Positions 6,997-8,223 of a stretch of DNA of 8,223 bases are shown here, one piece after another. The translations under genes and the position numbers were made by a program. Every line of letters begins with the position of its first letter. The stretch's first letter is position 1. A model generated the notes under the pieces. That model had not been told where the DNA came from, made no database searches, and saw only the letters and a program-made list of their open reading frames with translations. Source of the stretch: Candidatus Omnitrophota bacterium. GTDB lineage: Bacteria > Omnitrophota > Gorgyraeia > Zapsychrales > Fredricksoniimonadaceae. The DNA lies in NCBI GenBank assembly GCA_016789035.1, contig JAEUSC010000041.1:1-8223 (forward strand), read 5' to 3'.

Positions 6997-7384
6997 ACTT
7001 TTCAAGTTGTAAATCAATCAACTGAAATATTTGATTCTCCCAATGAGGTGCAAAGATTTGTGTAACTACGATTGCTTTGCTCACAACCTCAATTTTTGTT
7101 TCTTGTTCATTTAATCTGCTTAAAAATAAGGCAACTCGTTCACCAGAGCTGGCCACACTCATATTCATAGAGCGTACAGCGATAATTTCTCCCTTACCCC
7201 GATCTTCTTCAATAATTGTAAATCCCTCCAGATGACGTATTGCCTTTAAAGCAGCATCATAAGCTTCATCGAACGATCGCTCATACATCCTTGATACTCC
7301 GGATCCTTGAGAATTTTTAATACCATTGATCGAGGTACAACCACAAAATAAAAAAACCAGAAAGACCATTCCAATAATTCGCAT
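6995..7384 (-). CDS. small lipoprotein of unknown function
   Basis: 129 residues. The N-terminus MRIIGMVFLVFLFCGC is a short lipoprotein signal peptide ending in FCGC, with C16 as the likely lipidated residue (the -3 position is Phe, slightly off consensus). The mature part (about 34-128) has an alpha/beta pattern: SFDEAYDAALKAIRHLEGFTIIEED, then strands GEIIAVRS, VALFLSRL, KIEVVSKAIV, and a final helix. This resembles the DUF3568-type fold of small periplasmic lipoproteins, in which a helix and a strand precede an ERGxI-like turn (here DRGKGEII); the match is by pattern only. The start is well supported: ATG with AAGGAG 10 nt upstream. It lies between two repeat modules, with its stop codon overlapping the purine motif of site A, which makes it look like a self-contained cassette. 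Function unknown. Confidence 0.8.
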   Translation of the reverse strand: MRIIGMVFLVFLFCGCTSINGIKNSQGSGVSRMYERSFDEAYDAALKAIRHLEGFTIIEEDRGKGEIIAVRSMNMSVASSGERVALFLSRLNEQETKIEVVSKAIVVTQIFAPHWENQIFQLIDLQLEK

Positions 7385-7394
7385 TAAATCAACT

Positions 7395-7400
7395 CTCCTT
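7395..7400 (-). promoter_or_regulatory. ribosome binding site of the small lipoprotein gene
   Basis: AAGGAG on the minus strand, 10 nt before the ATG at 7384. It is the strongest Shine-Dalgarno in the window and fixes this start. Confidence 0.75.
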
Positions 7401-7415
7401 CTTTCAAGCGCCCTG

Positions 7416-7459
7416 TCTGCCGCCGAAGGCGGAACATCGGGGGACTATCCCTTTCTCTT
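7416..7459 (-). repeat. structured intergenic element, site B (short form)
   Basis: Contains the hairpin CCGCC-GAA-GGCGG (7420-7432) followed by AACATCG. The 24 bases at 7416-7439 are identical to 8049-8072 in site C. The long stem-loop found at sites A and C is missing: the ACATCG end runs directly into GGGGACTAT and the purine motif AAGAGAAAGGG (minus strand, 7459-7449). Site B therefore looks like site C with the central stem-loop deleted. It fills the 97-nt gap between the 159-residue gene and the lipoprotein gene. Confidence 0.65.
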
Positions 7460-7481
7460 CATAAAATTATCCAATAGTCTT

Positions 7482-7961
7482 TTAATCTTCCCAGCTAAAC
7501 ACAAAAAATTCGCTTTGCGTTGCGTATGTACCCGCTTCCGGACTTACAAAATCTTCATCCTTCAAAGAAATGATTAAATGAGCCCTATCTAAAACAACGT
7601 TAACTTCTTCTTTCTCAAACCAGGCCTGTTGCACCGTTGTTCCCACAAGCGTTTTTATAGTATCGAATATATCAAGATCACTGGAGCGAAAGACTTTACC
7701 ATCAATCTTTACAACAAAGGGATTCTCAATCGAAAGATTACCAGAATCCAATAAAAAACTTATCTCTGCGACGGAAATCGTTGGCCCAACTCCATTCAGC
7801 CCGATATAATTTTTCTTTGAACCACTAACCCCTAATAAGATCCCACCAACAATTGAATCAAATGGACTTTTCTTTTGCGCATTAAACAACTTCTGAATGC
7901 GATATACCTTCGACTTTAAAAAGCGTCGAATCTTTTGAAATACTTTTGAGATTCGCTTCAC
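7482..7961 (-). CDS. hypothetical protein, possible immunity-type protein, with basic N-terminus
   Basis: 159 residues from a GTG start with AAGG 8 nt upstream; no ATG is available nearby. The first 31 residues are strongly basic (12 Lys/Arg) and form a likely amphipathic helix; this part looks separate from the rest. Residues 32-65 are Gly-rich (SIVGGILLGVSGSKK..GLNGVG). The C-terminal part has FLLDSGNLSIENPFVVKIDG (69-88), TLVGTTVQQAWFEKEEVNVVL (104-124), LIISLKDEDF and SPEAGTY (140-146). From memory this order (a strand-rich domain with a loop naming the ligand surface, then ISLxxEDxxxPEA near the end) resembles small immunity proteins of polymorphic toxin loci; this was not checked by search. 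No toxin is visible in the window. It is flanked by repeat modules on both sides (sites B and C). Function remains unproven. Confidence 0.7.
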   Translation of the reverse strand: MKRISKVFQKIRRFLKSKVYRIQKLFNAQKKSPFDSIVGGILLGVSGSKKNYIGLNGVGPTISVAEISFLLDSGNLSIENPFVVKIDGKVFRSSDLDIFDTIKTLVGTTVQQAWFEKEEVNVVLDRAHLIISLKDEDFVSPEAGTYATQSEFFVFSWED

Positions 7962-7969
7962 TCACTATA

Positions 7970-7973
7970 CCTT
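7970..7973 (-). promoter_or_regulatory. ribosome binding site deciding the GTG start of the 159-residue protein
   Basis: AAGG on the minus strand, 8 nt before GTG 7961. No ATG start exists within the first 60 residues of the frame, so this site is the main support for a GTG start. Confidence 0.5.
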
Positions 7974-8048
7974 ATTATCAAATGCGAATTAGTCAGCCTA
8001 TTTTGGAGGACACATCACAGCCCATACACTCCCTGGGAGCATACGAGT

Positions 8049-8167
8049 TCTGCCGCCGAAGGCGGAACATCGATCCCGGGCGAGGATGATTTTGAGGCGA
8101 CATCTGCCGAAAAATCAGCCCGCCTGTGCGGGATCGATGCAAGTCGGTGGACTGGCCCCTTCTCTTT
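8049..8167 (-). repeat. structured intergenic element, site C (hairpin + long stem-loop + purine motif)
   Basis: The largest copy. The hairpin CCGCC-GAA-GGCGG (8053-8065) is followed by a 72-nt stem-loop at 8068-8139. Its outer arms CATCGATCCCG (8068-8078) and CGGGATCGATG (8129-8139) are perfectly complementary over 11 bp. Inner arms GGCG (8079-8082) with CGCC (8121-8124) and GATTTT (8088-8093) with AAAATC (8111-8116) continue the stem. The 17-nt loop holds a further GGC/GCC pair (8096-8098, 8106-8108). The purine motif AAAGAGAAGGGG (minus strand, 8167-8156) closes the module. Layout and flanks match site A, but the stem sequence differs. There is no T-run, integrase core site or open reading frame with recognisable content. 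The rest of this gap (7962-8048) shows only a small CTCCCTGGGAG palindrome. Confidence 0.7.
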
Positions 8168-8169
8168 AT

Positions 8170-8223
8170 TCAATGCTTCACCGCCCGCATCCGATTCCTG
8201 TAGAGGTGAACAAAACCGGCTAG
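8170..8223 (-). CDS. possible 3' end of a further gene (17 codons visible)
   Basis: Reading minus-strand from the right edge, a frame gives LAGFVHLYRNRMRAVKH and a TGA at 8172-8170. The purine motif AAAGAGAAGGGG begins 2 nt after this stop, as it does at or near the stops of other genes in the region, which is the main reason to believe it is a real gene end. The fragment is too short to assign. A second minus-strand frame is also open through the element, so the choice rests on context only. Confidence 0.3.
   Translation of the reverse strand, partial: LAGFVHLYRNRMRAVKH

Noticed and set aside
7416..8072. CRISPR repeats
   Set aside because: Only two copies of the 24-base identical segment, more than 600 bases apart with a gene between them; no regular spacers and no cas genes.
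6891..8167. Classical integron cassette array with attC sites
   Set aside because: The one-direction small genes and folded sites suggest it, but the arm ends are CATCGA/TCGATG and not the RYYYAAC/GTTRRRY core, and no IntI gene or attI is visible. It is described only as cassette-like.

Overview
All genes that can be supported here read on the minus strand. The window looks like a Gram-negative bacterial chromosome: two proteins carry lipobox signal peptides, and there is an M48 periplasmic-type lipoprotein protease. The N-terminus of a TMTC-like GT-C glycosyltransferase (usually fused to TPRs) and the mixture of families would fit a PVC-type or candidate-phylum bacterium such as Omnitrophota. 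That placement is inference only; there is no rRNA or other phylogenetic marker strong enough to settle it.

Region 1 (about 5702 down to 1) is one tightly packed run that looks like an operon. Order of transcription: RlmB-like rRNA 2'-O-methyltransferase, HD-domain phosphohydrolase (overlapping the previous gene), M48 lipoprotein metalloprotease, a small 2-3 TM membrane protein, a large cytoplasmic PAS-PAS-PAS hybrid histidine kinase ending in a receiver domain, a stand-alone HPt phosphotransfer protein, and the N-terminal 195 residues of a TMTC-like membrane glycosyltransferase cut by the window edge. Gaps are 3 to 22 nt or overlaps. The kinase, its receiver and the separate HPt protein form the first three stations of a phosphorelay; the final response regulator is not in the window.

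Region 2 (about 5870 to 8223) is different in character: four short, AT-rich, poorly recognisable genes, all in the same direction. They are a small ETDHLP-like protein, an unknown 154-residue protein, a small lipoprotein, and a 159-residue protein whose C-terminal half resembles immunity-type proteins. The end of a fifth gene may lie at the right edge. The spaces between them hold a recurring module: a purine-rich AAGAGAnnGGG motif at or just after a stop codon, followed in three cases by a GAA-loop GC hairpin next to ACATCG, and in two cases by a long imperfect stem-loop. This gives the region a cassette-like look. It does not match integron attC sites by core sequence, and no integrase or transposase is present.

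No RNA genes, CRISPR arrays or complete insertion sequences were seen. No gene-free stretch exceeds 300 bases; the longest (7962-8169, 5703-5912, 6794-6994) are described under the repeat entries.
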